Shown in pieces: positions 21,701 to 31,817 of a DNA stretch of 64,000 nt. Below the pieces are notes generated by a model. The model was not told the DNA's origin. It ran no database searches and saw nothing but the letters and a program-made list of their open reading frames with translations. The stretch's first letter is position 1. Every line of letters begins with the position of its first letter. Source of the DNA: Ipomoea triloba (Eukaryota; Streptophyta; Magnoliopsida; Solanales; Convolvulaceae); the NCBI RefSeq assembly GCF_003576645.1, contig NC_044920.1, positions 7,387,312-7,451,311 of the forward strand, written 5' to 3'. The position numbers were made by a program, and so were the translations under genes.

Positions 21701-22400
21701 CGCCGAGTTACGAGCAGAACTTCAAGCCCACCAACGCTCAAGTGAACTTCGACAGGATGTGATGCAAACCATACTCACTGACCTGTCGCACCAAATGCCT
21801 GCCCAAATCCATGCACTCTTCGACGGTTTGTCCTCCTTACTTTCCCTCCGCTATGATGCCAACAAGGGGGAAAAGAAGACTCAGGGAGGGACTTCAACCA
21901 GCAAGAAGAGGGCGGCAAGTGAACCAGCTGGACCTCCTCCTCCTCCAAAAGTTCCAAAGTCAACAAGAAAACAAATGGAGGAAGCTGAAAGAGCAGATAT
22001 GTTAAGGATCCAGCGTTCACTGGAAATAGGAGAAAGAAGAGAAGAAGACAAGGAAATCAGAAGAAAGAAACAAGAACAACAAACAGCCAAAGAGAAGAGA
22101 GACAAGCTACTCCTACAGAGCTACAAGGCAGGGACCAAAGAAGACTCAAACGAATATCTTCATGGAATCATAGTAAGTCTTCTTACCAAAACTGACTTAG
22201 CTCTTCATAGCGGTCTCACTCTTCCGGAATGCATCGAATGGTGGAGAGATGGGGTGATTGAAGGCAACTTCATAGGTGAAGCCTTTGTCAATTACCTTCA
22301 CCTGGATATATCAAACGAATATCTAGAGCAGGTGAACTTTGAAGACCTCCACAAGACACGAGCAGCCATAAACGAGAAGAGGAAAGCGAATAAGCAGTAA
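18783..22400 (+). pseudogene. Accessory ORF3, copy 1, one in-frame stop
   Basis: Homologue of the intact 1159-aa protein at 57609-61088. Starts MASETSSSS; an N-terminal globular region (about 15-260) with MTHDYRTIH and VGDLRAAFDF; a basic nuclear-signal-like stretch KGRGKRKAPAK; a long acidic, Pro-rich middle with repeated SRG and GGNREAP modules; a coiled coil (EEAAVARAE-like heptads); a charged KR-rich helix; and a C-terminal domain with ECIEWWRDGVIEGNF. A TAA at 20109-20111 interrupts the frame, which reopens at once in the same frame and runs to 22400. No signal peptide, transmembrane helix or cleavage site is seen, so it is not envelope-like despite its position after pol. It is more divergent from copies 2 and 3 than its pol is. 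Function unknown. Confidence 0.85.
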
Positions 22401-22657
22401 GCTCTCGATGTCTACATGCATTCGAATTTGATGTTGTTCTTTATCTTCTCTCTTTTCTGCTAAAGCCCTGTAAAACACTCCTGTTATGATAATATATATA
22501 TCTTTTGTTGGGGTGTTGCGTGAGTTTGGTTATTCTTGCTTTAGTAGATCAGTTGTCAAACTTACCATATGCGCTGAAAATAAAATCAATGCTTTTTCTT
22601 TTTCAAATCAGCCATATAAGTAAGTATAAGTGTTGGCATCATCAAAAAGGGGGAAAT
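22401..22657 (+). promoter_or_regulatory. 3' untranslated region and polypurine tract, copy 1
   Basis: Short AT-rich tail of ORF3. It ends in the polypurine tract AAAAAGGGGGAAA at 22644-22656, one base before LTR2. The PPT primes plus-strand DNA synthesis. The same tract is at 35431-35443 and, inverted, 57321-57333. Confidence 0.9.
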
Positions 22658-24456
22658 TGTTAGGAACATCATGTAATAGGTTTTGATGATACCAACTGTT
22701 AAGTAAGAATCCCCAAGTCTCGATACATAGGCAAAACAATGTAAGTTCGATAAGTAAACTAAGAGCGAAAATACAACCGGGTAATTTGAGCTCAACTCGG
22801 GAAATATTTAAGCTTAAGGTAAACTTGTTTGAACAACTTAGAAGTTTTCGTGTTGTAAGCAAACAGATAGATCAGAAGCAGGCACGAGACAACTCTGGAG
22901 GAATAAGGGTCTACGAGACATCAACTAAGTCTCGAGACACAAGCCAAGTTCGAGAGGTAAGGACCTCTCGATATACCTATCGAGTTCGAGACGTAAAGAA
23001 TATTCGAGAGATAGACCTCTCGATACATGGGATTGAAACATCAAGTGGTCGAGACATCTTTTATGGTCTCGATAAACCGGCACTTCTCCAAGAGGCTGAA
23101 TGTTAGTCAACATGTGCAGATAAAATACTCTAAGTTTGGAGAAGAAGAATATCATGGAGATAAAATATTGAAGAGGTGCTGAGCGGGAGGTTTCAAAATG
23201 GACGGAAGTGGATGACACGTCAGACCTCCACCACAAACGGTCAAGAAGTGCACCAATCCTGAAGTGGTCAGATTCCCCAAACAAGGAATGATGGGAACAT
23301 AAAAAGAGTAACTTTATCCAAAAGAAGCAAGTGAAGCATGAACTCAAGAAAGTGGAATATGGAATATTCACTACAAAACAAAAGGCTCAAGTTACAAGAC
23401 CACTACTCCATGAAAAATGCTGAAATTGTGCAAAGACCCATGTTCGGCGTGGGAGACCAATTTCAAACGGAATAGTTTTCCCTCCAACGGAACTATTCTT
23501 CTACTCTCATATATAAGGACGTAAAGACACAGAAGAAAAGGGGGTTGTAAAAGAGGTCAAGAGGTTAACAAGAGGTGTCTGATAAAAACGTTCCAGTGCA
23601 AAGTGCTTAACTTGGAATATCATCCTGATATTCAATACAGCGAGAGAACACATCTTAGTGTTCGAAGAGAGTTACAAAGCTAAACTGTTATACATCCAGA
23701 AGGTGACCAAAGCTGCTCTACATCGAAGTTGATTCAACGATAGCTTGTGGTCAGATTGGAGTCTGTTACATTCAACTGTGACAACCAAAAACACCTTGCT
23801 TTGGATTAAGCAAGAGAGGTGGAGTAACCTGGCAGCTGTCCGAGTGAAAGAAACCTGAGGCTTGACGCGGGCTTGGTGATCAAAGGTCAAGTGCTCGAGA
23901 GGTGGAGTAGCTGGAAGCGGGGAGAAAGACCTTGGAGAGGCGGAGTAACCTGGGAGCTGTCTTGTGAAGATCCTGAGGCTTGACGCGGGCTTGGTGATCA
24001 AAGGTCAAGTGCTCGAGAGGTGGAGTAACAAGAAGCGGGGCGAAAAACCTGAGGCTTGAGGCGGGCTTCGTGATCAAAGCTCAAGCGCTCGATATTGTAC
24101 TAAAAAGGGAAGTTTTTAGTGCAATCCTTCCAGGGAGTTTCTGGAAGAAGAGTGGACGTAGGCGGGTTGGCCGAACCACTTAAAAATCTCTCTTGCATTT
24201 ACTTACTGTTTTTATCTCTCGCTAACCTCTCGATTGCACTGCATATAAACACACTTCTCGAACTAACTCAAACTCGTGCTAACTAAAAGGGGATAACATT
24301 TCCGCTGCGCATAAAACTTTGTCTTCACCTCGTGAGGTATCGAACCTAAACATCCTAAGTTCAATACACACGAGAGGTCGAAAAGATTTGCAAAATCTTA
24401 TACAAGTCTATTCCCCCCCCCCTCTAGACTTGTACCCCATCCCCTTGGGACCAACA
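22658..24456 (+). mobile_element. LTR2, shared middle LTR (1799 bp)
   Basis: TGTTAGG...ACCAACA. It serves as 3' LTR of internal region 1 (PPT on the left) and 5' LTR of internal region 2 (PBS on the right). TATA box at 23510-23517. It differs from LTR3 at only about ten places by eye, so they are recent relatives. It has two units of the U5 repeat where LTR1 has six. Confidence 0.95.
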
Positions 24457-24482
24457 ATTGGTATCAGAGCAAGTTCTCTGAT
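24457..24482 (+). promoter_or_regulatory. Primer-binding site, copy 2
   Basis: TGGTATCAGAGC at 24459-24470 with the same ATCAGAG/CTCTGAT stem as copy 1. Confidence 0.9.
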
Positions 24483-24569
24483 CGATATAAACCTTTGTTT
24501 ATATTGCCTAGAGATCCTTCTTTGAAAAATCCTTTAAAAGTTTTCAAAGCACGAGATAATTTTTTTAAT

Positions 24570-26807
24570 ATGGATAGCATGTTGTCGAGACATCTTCTCT
24601 TTGATCTTAGCAGGTTCGATGACTGGAAAACACGCATGCTTGCGTATCTATCAGCCCTCCATGATGAGATGGCCGAAGTTATAACATCTGGACCAGTCAA
24701 GATCATGATGGTAAACACGACTGCTGAGCAAACCAGAGATACACCAAAGTATGTCCCCAAACCTAGGGAAGAATGGACAAGTGATGATAGGAAGAGAAAC
24801 AACTTGGACAACATTGCCAAGGATATTCTCTTCAGAGCTATAGACGAAACCATCTTCCCAAAAGTAAGAAAGTGCAAAACGGCGAAAGAGGTATGGGATA
24901 CTTTGATGTTAATTGGTGAAGGTGACGAACAGGAGAAGGAGAACAAGCTCACCGTGGCCATGAAGAAGTTCGAGGACTTCAAGATGAAGCCAGGGGAGAG
25001 CATCGACAGCATGGAATCTCGTTTCATGAAGCTATCAATAGAGATCAGTGATCTCGAGAAGGAGATTCCACAAAAGGAGCTAAACCTGAAGGTCTTACGA
25101 GGCCTTACCAAGGAGTGGGAAATGAAGGTGATCACAATGCGTGATCACAGGGATTTGAAGAACACCACAACCGACCAACTGTTCAGAGATCTCAAAGCCT
25201 TCGAATTTGAGATGTTTCCGAGAGATGAGGACGTGGTGGACAGACGGAATGTGGCACTGGTTGCGGACCAACCAACCACCTCCTCAAGGTCAGATCCTAA
25301 TCCCACTGATTTTTTATCTGACGAACAGTTTGCTTTCTTCATGAGAAAATTCAGGAAGTTCATGAAGAAGACACCGGAAAGCAATACAAGTTCACCTTCC
25401 TCCTCAAGAAGGAAAAATGAGAGATACACATCCAGAAGAATGGAGGAAGAAGATCAAGGTCTATGCTACAACTGCAGGAGGCCAGGGCACTTCAAGGCTG
25501 AATGCCCTTACCCACCAGTAAGCAAGCATCAAGGTCAGGAAGGCAAGGATTCCAGAAGAAAAGAGGAATCCAGAGAGAGGCCAGCCAAAGGTAGCCTCAA
25601 GGGAGAAACAAAGACATACCTGCGCAGGAAGGCGCTTGTTGCTGAGGAACTCGAGAAGACAATCGAGGAGTCCGAGACATCGAGCTCCAGTGATAGCAGC
25701 AGCAGCTCAGAGGATGAGAGGGGGCTCATCTGCTTATACACTACAGAAGAGGAGGATCAATGCTTGATGGCTATCAATAATGAGGTAACCTCCCCTTCCA
25801 CATCTCGCTGCTCTATTTCTACTTCTCAATGTTCTTCGTTTAGAAGCGATGAGGACCCCTTCGAGACTATGGAATTGATCAGAAGGAACCTCAAAATCTC
25901 TAACAGCACTCATGCCAAAATTAGGGAAGAAAACAGCAAGCTAACCGCTGAAAGAGATATGCTTAAGAACGTCTCGAAAGAGAATTCAGAGCTAACTCTC
26001 AAAGTAAGTGAGTTAGAAGCTAAAGTAATCCTACTGACTGAAGAGTGCAAAGCTCGAGAGACCAGAGAGCTTAATCTTAGAAAGGTCATAGCATCATACA
26101 CTAATTCCTCCAAAGCTATGGAGAAAATGGTGGATGATCACAGACCTACAAGTGATAGAACCGGTCTAGGGTTCCATCAAGACCATCTCTCGAGAAATAA
26201 ACAGACCAATGGTTTGGGAACTTCAAGAAATGGAGGATCTCAACCCAAACCAAATAAAGGTCATAAAGGACCAACAGAAAAGACCAGAGTAGCTATTCAT
26301 AAACCGTCCCTATACACCAGCAATGGAAAGTATAGGAAAGCTACGAAGAATGGCCGGGTAAACAATATCGAGAGATCACCTTGCTATCTCTCGCAAGGCC
26401 ATTCCAAGTACAAAAAGAGCTACATTCCATATAATGCGCCTCAAGGCAAATATGGAAGGTCTGAGATCCACATAGTTAGGAACTCACGGATGGAGAAAGG
26501 CAGACTCTATCCATCTAGTGAGAATTGGTCATCGAATCACAATTTCTGGAAGAAACCTCACTTTCAGCTATTTCACATGACCAAACAGCGTATGAAAGGC
26601 ATGGTGCATAAGCCGGTCGAAAAGTCTCTACCTAAGTTGATTTATGCACCAAAGAGGCCTAAAACTTTTGCTAGCATTCCTTATGATTATCAAACGTACA
26701 ATGGCTACATTGCGCCTAGGCCTGGAATAATGGGCACAAGGTATAAATGGATGCCTAAACTCACTAACCCACCAGGACCCAAAGTTTGGGTACCTAAACT
26801 TGCTTAA
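24570..26807 (+). CDS. gag: Gag polyprotein, copy 2 (745 aa)
   Basis: Same length and layout as copy 1. The frame is open from 24495, but ATG 24570 ([19 protein letters not shown]) matches copy 1 and is chosen as start. The UBN2-like capsid region comes first; the zinc knuckle [14 protein letters not shown] is near residue 300; Ser-rich acidic stretch, coiled coil and basic aromatic tail follow. Ends in TAA (copy 1 uses TGA), so a stop is kept here even though the codon changed. Donor GTAAGT at 26004-26009 and acceptor ending 26818 repeat the 815-nt candidate intron. Intact. Confidence 0.93.
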   Translation: MDSMLSRHLLFDLSRFDDWKTRMLAYLSALHDEMAEVITSGPVKIMMVNTTAEQTRDTPKYVPKPREEWTSDDRKRNNLDNIAKDILFRAIDETIFPKVRKCKTAKEVWDTLMLIGEGDEQEKENKLTVAMKKFEDFKMKPGESIDSMESRFMKLSIEISDLEKEIPQKELNLKVLRGLTKEWEMKVITMRDHRDLKNTTTDQLFRDLKAFEFEMFPRDEDVVDRRNVALVADQPTTSSRSDPNPTDFLSDEQFAFFMRKFRKFMKKTPESNTSSPSSSRRKNERYTSRRMEEEDQGLCYNCRRPGHFKAECPYPPVSKHQGQEGKDSRRKEESRERPAKGSLKGETKTYLRRKALVAEELEKTIEESETSSSSDSSSSSEDERGLICLYTTEEEDQCLMAINNEVTSPSTSRCSISTSQCSSFRSDEDPFETMELIRRNLKISNSTHAKIREENSKLTAERDMLKNVSKENSELTLKVSELEAKVILLTEECKARETRELNLRKVIASYTNSSKAMEKMVDDHRPTSDRTGLGFHQDHLSRNKQTNGLGTSRNGGSQPKPNKGHKGPTEKTRVAIHKPSLYTSNGKYRKATKNGRVNNIERSPCYLSQGHSKYKKSYIPYNAPQGKYGRSEIHIVRNSRMEKGRLYPSSENWSSNHNFWKKPHFQLFHMTKQRMKGMVHKPVEKSLPKLIYAPKRPKTFASIPYDYQTYNGYIAPRPGIMGTRYKWMPKLTNPPGPKVWVPKLA

Positions 26808-26812
26808 TTTCC

Positions 26813-29800
26813 TTGCAGGACACCAGGGACGTGTGGTTCATTGACAGTGGATGTTCGAGACATATGACGGGAAATCTAACACTGCTAGAGAACATCCAAC
26901 CTATCGAAGGTCCCTTGGTGACATTTGGCGACAACGAGAAGAAGGGACGCACAAAAGCTGTTGGTGAAATTCAAAAGAATGAGCTGGTTATTAAGGGAGT
27001 ATCCTACGTTGAAGGGCTCAAGTTCAATCTCCTTAGTACAAGCCAGTTCTGTGACAAAGGCTACAAGGTTGTCTTCACCAAAAGCAAATGTCAGATTATG
27101 AACGAGGAATCTCTCGAAGTCGTCTTGGAAGCAGCAAGGAAAGGAAACATGTACATAGTGGATTGGAGGTCTGCAAAACCATCCCTATGTATGCTAGCAA
27201 GGAGCAAGGAAGATTTATGCTGGGATTGGCATAGTAAGCTTAGTCATCTGAACTTCAAGACTATCAACAAGCTTACTAAGAGGAACTTAGTGGAAGGACT
27301 GCCCAAAGTGACGTTTCGAAAGGATAAAATTTGTGAGGCATGTCAACGTTGCAAACAGATCAAATCCTCCTTCAAGAGCAAAGCCGAGACATCATCCACT
27401 AGACCATTAAGTCTTCTTCACATGGACTTATTTGGCCCAGTGGATCCACCCAGCATAAAGGGAAAGAAGTACACTCTTGTGGTAGTAGATGACTACACAA
27501 GATTCACTTGGACCGTGTTCTTAACCAAGAAAAGCGAGACAAAAATTGCCCTACCAAATCTCTTGAAACAAGTTCAAGTTGAAAAGGAAGTCTCGATACT
27601 AAAGATCCGGTCAGATCAAGGTGGAGAGTTCGTTAATCAAGTAATCGAGAGCTACTGCAACGAGAACGGAATTCATCATCAACTATCAGCTGCTCGAACA
27701 CCTCAACAAAACGGGGTTGCTGAAAGAAGGAACAGAACTCTCAAAGAAGCCGCAAGGACCATGCTCTCGCAAGCCAACATATCACAAGGATTTTGGGCAG
27801 AAGCAATCAACACAGCGTGCTACACCCAAAATCGGTCCTTGATAGTAAAAGGAGTTGGAAAGACTCCATATGAGTTGTGGAATGGAAGAAAACCGAATGT
27901 AAGCCACTTCCACTCATTCGGGTGCAAATGCTATATTCACAACAATGGGAAGACTCAACGAAGAACTTTTGAAGAAAAGGCAGATGATGGAGTATTTCTG
28001 GGATACTCATCGACAAGCAAAGCACTCAGAGTCTTCAACAAGCGGAGTTTGGTGGTTGAAGAGTCCATACATGTTACCTTTGATGAAAGGGCATCAACAG
28101 ATCAACCATCAAAGACAACGGAAGCTGCTGAGGAAGATCAGCCAGAGTCTATCGAGAGATCAAACTTACCTCTCGAAGACAAGCAGTCGATAGTTCGAGA
28201 CGTAGCAGAACTCCAGTCAGAATCAGATGATGAAGAGTCTACCAAGAAGAAAGCGCCTGACTCAGTTGATCAAAACCAGATCATAGATGTTCAACCCATA
28301 TCTCAACCTTCAATGGAAGTATCAACTGAGGAGCCGCAACCCGACCTAAGATGGCTGAGAAATCACCCTGCTGATCAAGTGATCGGAGATGTACGTGACA
28401 GAGTTCGAACCAGATCAGCTTACAGAGAAAGCATGTTTGCTTGTTTTCTATCTCAAATAGAGCCTAAGGTGATCGATGAGGCTCTAAGCGACGCAGATTG
28501 GGTGCAAGCAATGCAAGAGGAACTTCATCAGTTCGAGAGGAACGACGTTTGGGAACTAGTTCCGAGACCTCATCATCAGAATGTCATTGGTACAAAGTGG
28601 GTTTTCAGAAACAAGATGAATGAGGATGGAGTTATCGTTAGGAACAAGGCCAGACTTGTTGCCAAAGGCTACTGTCAGGAGGAAGGAATAGATTTTGATG
28701 AAACCTTCGCTCCAGTGGCACGTCTCGAAGCCATACACATCTTTCTCGCATATGCCGCCTTCAAAGACTTTAAGGTATATCAAATGGATGTCAAGAGCGC
28801 TTTTCTGAACGGACTTCTCGAAGAAGAGGTGTACGTTGAACAACCTCCGGGTTTCTTGAAGGACGTGGGAGCTGACAAAGTATACAAATTAAAGAAGGCA
28901 CTTTACGGCTTAAAACAAGCTCCGAGAGCTTGGTATGATACCTTATCCTCTTTTCTACTTCAGTGTGGGTTCACCAAAGGCCTAGTGGACAAAACATTGT
29001 TTAGAATTAAGGACGGGGATCACATCTTATTGGTGCAAATCTATGTGGACGATATCATTTTTGGAAGCACCAATCCAGACTTGTGCGAGAAGTTCTCCAG
29101 GTTGATGAAAGGGAAGTTCGAGATGAGCATGATGGGAGAACTAAACTACTTCCTTGGATTACAAGTGAGACAGCTTAAGGAAGGTATCTTCATCAATCAG
29201 GAGAAATACACCAAGGATCTGCTCAGAAAATACAATATAGAAGGGAAATCCTCAGTCAAAGTACCCATGGGAACCTCTCTACGTATCGATGTCGATAGTG
29301 AAGGTCGAGAGGTCGATCAAACTACATATCGAGGTATCATCGGATCTCTTCTTTATTTAACTGCCAGTAGACTAGATATATCCTTTGCAGTAGGTGTATG
29401 TGCTAGGTTTCAGGCAAGTCCTAAGGAAAGTCACTTAAATGCATCTAAAAAGATCCTTAGATATCTCAAAGGTACGCAAAGTGTTGGACTTTGGTATTCG
29501 AGAGGTGGATCTTTCGAACTTATGGGTTATTCAGATGCGGACTTTGCCGGTTGTAAAATAGATCGAAAGAGCACATCAGGGACATGACAGTTTCTAGGTG
29601 GAAGACTTGTCTCATGGTTTAGCAAGAAACAGCATTCGATAGCTACAAGCACCGCTGAGGCAGAATATGTAGCAGCTGGAAGTTGCTGTGCTCAGGTTTT
29701 ATGGATGAAGCAACAACTACTGGATTATGGTGTTGAATGTAAAGAGGTTAAGATCATGTGTGACAACACAAGTGCCATAGCTATCACTCAGAATCCAGTG

Positions 29801-29986
29801 TTACATTCAAGGACGAAACACATTGATATCAAGTATCACTTCATCCGAGACCATGTTGAGAAAAAGGACATAACTTTGGAATACGTTGCAACGGAGGAGC
29901 AACTAGCAGATATTTTCACAAAAGCATTGTGTGAAAATAGATTTTCTCAACTAAGGTTAGAATTGGGAATGATAGAATTGGGATGA
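26813..29986 (+). pseudogene. pol: Pol polyprotein, copy 2, one nonsense codon
   Basis: Very close to copy 1 through protease ([12 protein letters not shown]), integrase (D-D-35-E, SDQGGEF and [10 protein letters not shown]), reverse transcriptase ([10 protein letters not shown]) and RNase H (SDADFAG). A TGT-to-TGA change at 29585-29587 (codon 925) truncates it inside RNase H, and the frame is otherwise open to 29986. The lesion differs from that of copy 1, so the two genes died independently, or each stop arose after the copies parted. The frame is -1 relative to gag, as in copy 1, with no ATG start. The polyprotein would provide maturation, cDNA synthesis and integration. Confidence 0.93.
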
Positions 29987-30032
29987 ATGGTCAAATCTTA
30001 TCTTCTTGTATTTAGTGCCATGAACTGTTTTG

Positions 30033-30242
30033 CATGAGAGGAGCGGTTTCATCAACTTTATGGCAGCTTTGGAGCATGAGAGGAGCGGTTTCATCAACTT
30101 TATGGCAGCTTTGGAGCATGAGAGGAGCGGTTTCATCAACTTTATGGCAGCTTTGGAGTTACACAGGAGCGGTTTCATCAACTTTATGGCAGCTTTGGAG
30201 TTACACAAGAGCGGTTTCATCAACTTTATGGCAGCTTTGGAG
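30033..30242 (+). repeat. Five tandem copies of a 42-bp unit after pol, copy 2
   Basis: Units start at 30033, 30075, 30117, 30159 and 30201, each 42 bases with core GAGCGGTTTCATCAACTTTA. Units 4-5 begin TTACACA instead of CATGAGA. Copies 1 and 3 have a single unit here. Open frames across it are by-products of the multiple-of-three period. Confidence 0.95.
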
Positions 30243-30308
30243 TTACACAAGCATTGAATGGTCATTCATATTGCATCCCGTGACTCAACAATGGTAACCT
30301 TTTTGCGC

Positions 30309-30316
30309 TATAAATA
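30309..30316 (+). promoter_or_regulatory. Internal TATA box before the small ORF, copy 2
   Basis: TATAAATA in GCGCTATAAATAGAAGG, 38 bases before ATG 30355, equivalent to 17302 in copy 1. Confidence 0.5.
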
Positions 30317-30354
30317 GAAGGGTTTTCTCATCAGTTTATGTCATCGACTTCTTC

Positions 30355-30726
30355 ATGGAGAAGAAGAAAGGAAAAGACGATGTACCATTCTGGTATAGAG
30401 GGAGAAAATCAGCAACGAAGTCCAAAGACTTTCAAGGAGAGAACTATCCAGAATCAACGAAGGGTGAACAGATTGCGGAGCTTCCTGATAATCCAAGCCA
30501 GCATCCTATTCCCATCCAAGGTGAATGGATCCCCAAATACGAGGAGATCCACAACGATGGGATACTGGAGTCAGGAGAAGAGTCCCGTATAAGTGGGACT
30601 CCTACCGTTGCACATTCTGGAAAAGGACCTCCCTCAACCAAATGGAGAACCAAGGGAAAGGGAGATGAAGCCTGTGAGGAAGGCAGCAGCGGAGAGAAGA
30701 ACAAGAAAGGGAGTAGCCACCCCTAG
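30355..30726 (+). CDS. Accessory small ORF, copy 2 (123 aa, unknown function)
   Basis: Starts MEKKKGKDDVPFWYRGRK; middle IAELPDNPSQHP and GEWIPKYEEIHNDGILE; Lys/Ser-rich end KNKKGSSHP. The intact frame is shared with 62087-62455 on the minus strand and, with one frameshift, with 17348-17717. Hydrophilic, with no membrane segment or known catalytic motif. The C-terminal ~30 residues differ from copy 3 because the reading frame shifts there. Conservation of ATG, TATA spacing and most of the sequence argues for a real product; the gene is not one I recognise. Confidence 0.6.
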   Translation: MEKKKGKDDVPFWYRGRKSATKSKDFQGENYPESTKGEQIAELPDNPSQHPIPIQGEWIPKYEEIHNDGILESGEESRISGTPTVAHSGKGPPSTKWRTKGKGDEACEEGSSGEKNKKGSSHP

Positions 30727-30971
30727 TTCTGTTATTAGAAAAATAGGACTTTAGATGGCTAGTTCCTGCTCTAACGATAGATTCCTATTAGGCTGACCAA
30801 GGCCAAACAAAAGTTTCTATGGAATCTATTAGGATACTGATTTATTTGTAATGCTTTCGATAATCGCTAAATGAACTTAAGGAAATGTTCCAAGTGATAT
30901 CTTCTTTTGATGAATCAGTCGTGTCTCCATATCGCAATCTGTGTTCGAAAGGTAGTTCGAGAGGTACATGT

Positions 30972-31217
30972 TCAGTTTGCCTGTTTGCGTTATGTCTCGA
31001 AAAAGGGTAGTTCGAGAGATCACTTCAAAAGATATCAAACTGACTATCTACGTACCTCTAAATGAAGGAATAAGGAGGGTTAGGGATCAATCACTCAGGG
31101 GGAAGATCCTTAACCACAGGAGTGCTTAGATGGAGGAATAAGGAGGTTTAAGGATCAATCACTCAAAGGGAAGATCCTTAAACTAGCAAAGTCAAGAGTT
31201 TACCTTCGAGAGGTAAA
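30972..31217 (+). promoter_or_regulatory. RNA hairpin cluster, copy 2
   Basis: Outer stem TCAGTTTG 30972-30979 with CAAACTGA 31036-31043. Stem A: GGTTAGGGATC 31078-31088 with GATCCTTAACC 31105-31115. Stem B: GTTTAAGGATC 31146-31156 with GATCCTTAAAC 31173-31183, a perfect pairing where copy 1 has a G-U. Stem C: TTTACCTT 31199-31206 with GAGGTAAA 31210-31217; both arms changed relative to ATTCACC/GGTGAAT of copies 1 and 3. Confidence 0.6.
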
Positions 31218-31536
31218 ACAAATGAGCTCAACGGATATATGTGGATTGGCTAATGTTGGGCATTAATGTTAGCAACGTGGTCTTCGGTTATTGACGGTTT
31301 TTCCGCTCTTAAAGGCATTATCTTGATAAGTGGGAACATGCCTATATAAATATCATCTCTTTATATCCCACTATCCAAAAACCGCATTATACTTTACCAA
31401 AATACCCTTACCATATCTTACATACATAACCGTTATAAAGGGTATTTCTGACCTTTAAATTCTTTTAAATGAACCGGGATCCGTTATCTGGTCAAGCTCT
31501 CAACCCTACCCATATATCCAACCCGAATCCACATGA

Positions 31537-31544
31537 TATAAAAG
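31537..31544 (+). promoter_or_regulatory. Internal TATA box before ORF3, copy 2
   Basis: TATAAAAG, upstream of ATG 31818. The distance is longer than in copy 1 because of the 42-bp arrays at 31560-31811. Confidence 0.5.
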
Positions 31545-31559
31545 CCAAATTCTTCTTCA

Positions 31560-31811
31560 ATACCCGGATTCAAGCTCAAACCGAATACCCAAAACCCCCA
31601 AATACCCGGATTCAAGCTCAAACCGAATACCCAAAACCCCCAAATACCCGGATTCAAGCTCAAACCGAATACCCAAAACCCCCAAATCCTAAACACTGTA
31701 CACATTCCCTCCACCCAAAACCCCCAAATCCTAAACACTGTACACATTCCCTCCAAAAAAAACCCCCAAATCCTAAACACTGTACACATTCCCTCCAAAA
31801 CCTCATATCTG
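31560..31811 (+). repeat. Two adjacent 42-bp tandem arrays before ORF3, copy 2
   Basis: Three units beginning ATACCCGGATTCAAGC (31560, 31602, 31644) then three beginning ATCCTAAACACTGTAC (31686, 31728, 31770). All are 42 bases and all but the last end in a CCCCCAA-type tail. Copy 1 has one of each at the same place. The arrays would lengthen the 5' leader of an ORF3 transcript. Confidence 0.95.
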
Positions 31812-31817
31812 TCAACA

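Noticed and set aside
18783..22400. Envelope gene in the post-pol position
   Set aside because: No signal peptide, membrane helix or cleavage motif; the protein is acidic with coiled coils and basic stretches.
30030..30297. Repetitive 75-102 codon frames over the 42-bp array
   Set aside because: A 42-bp period stays open in every frame that lacks a stop in one unit.
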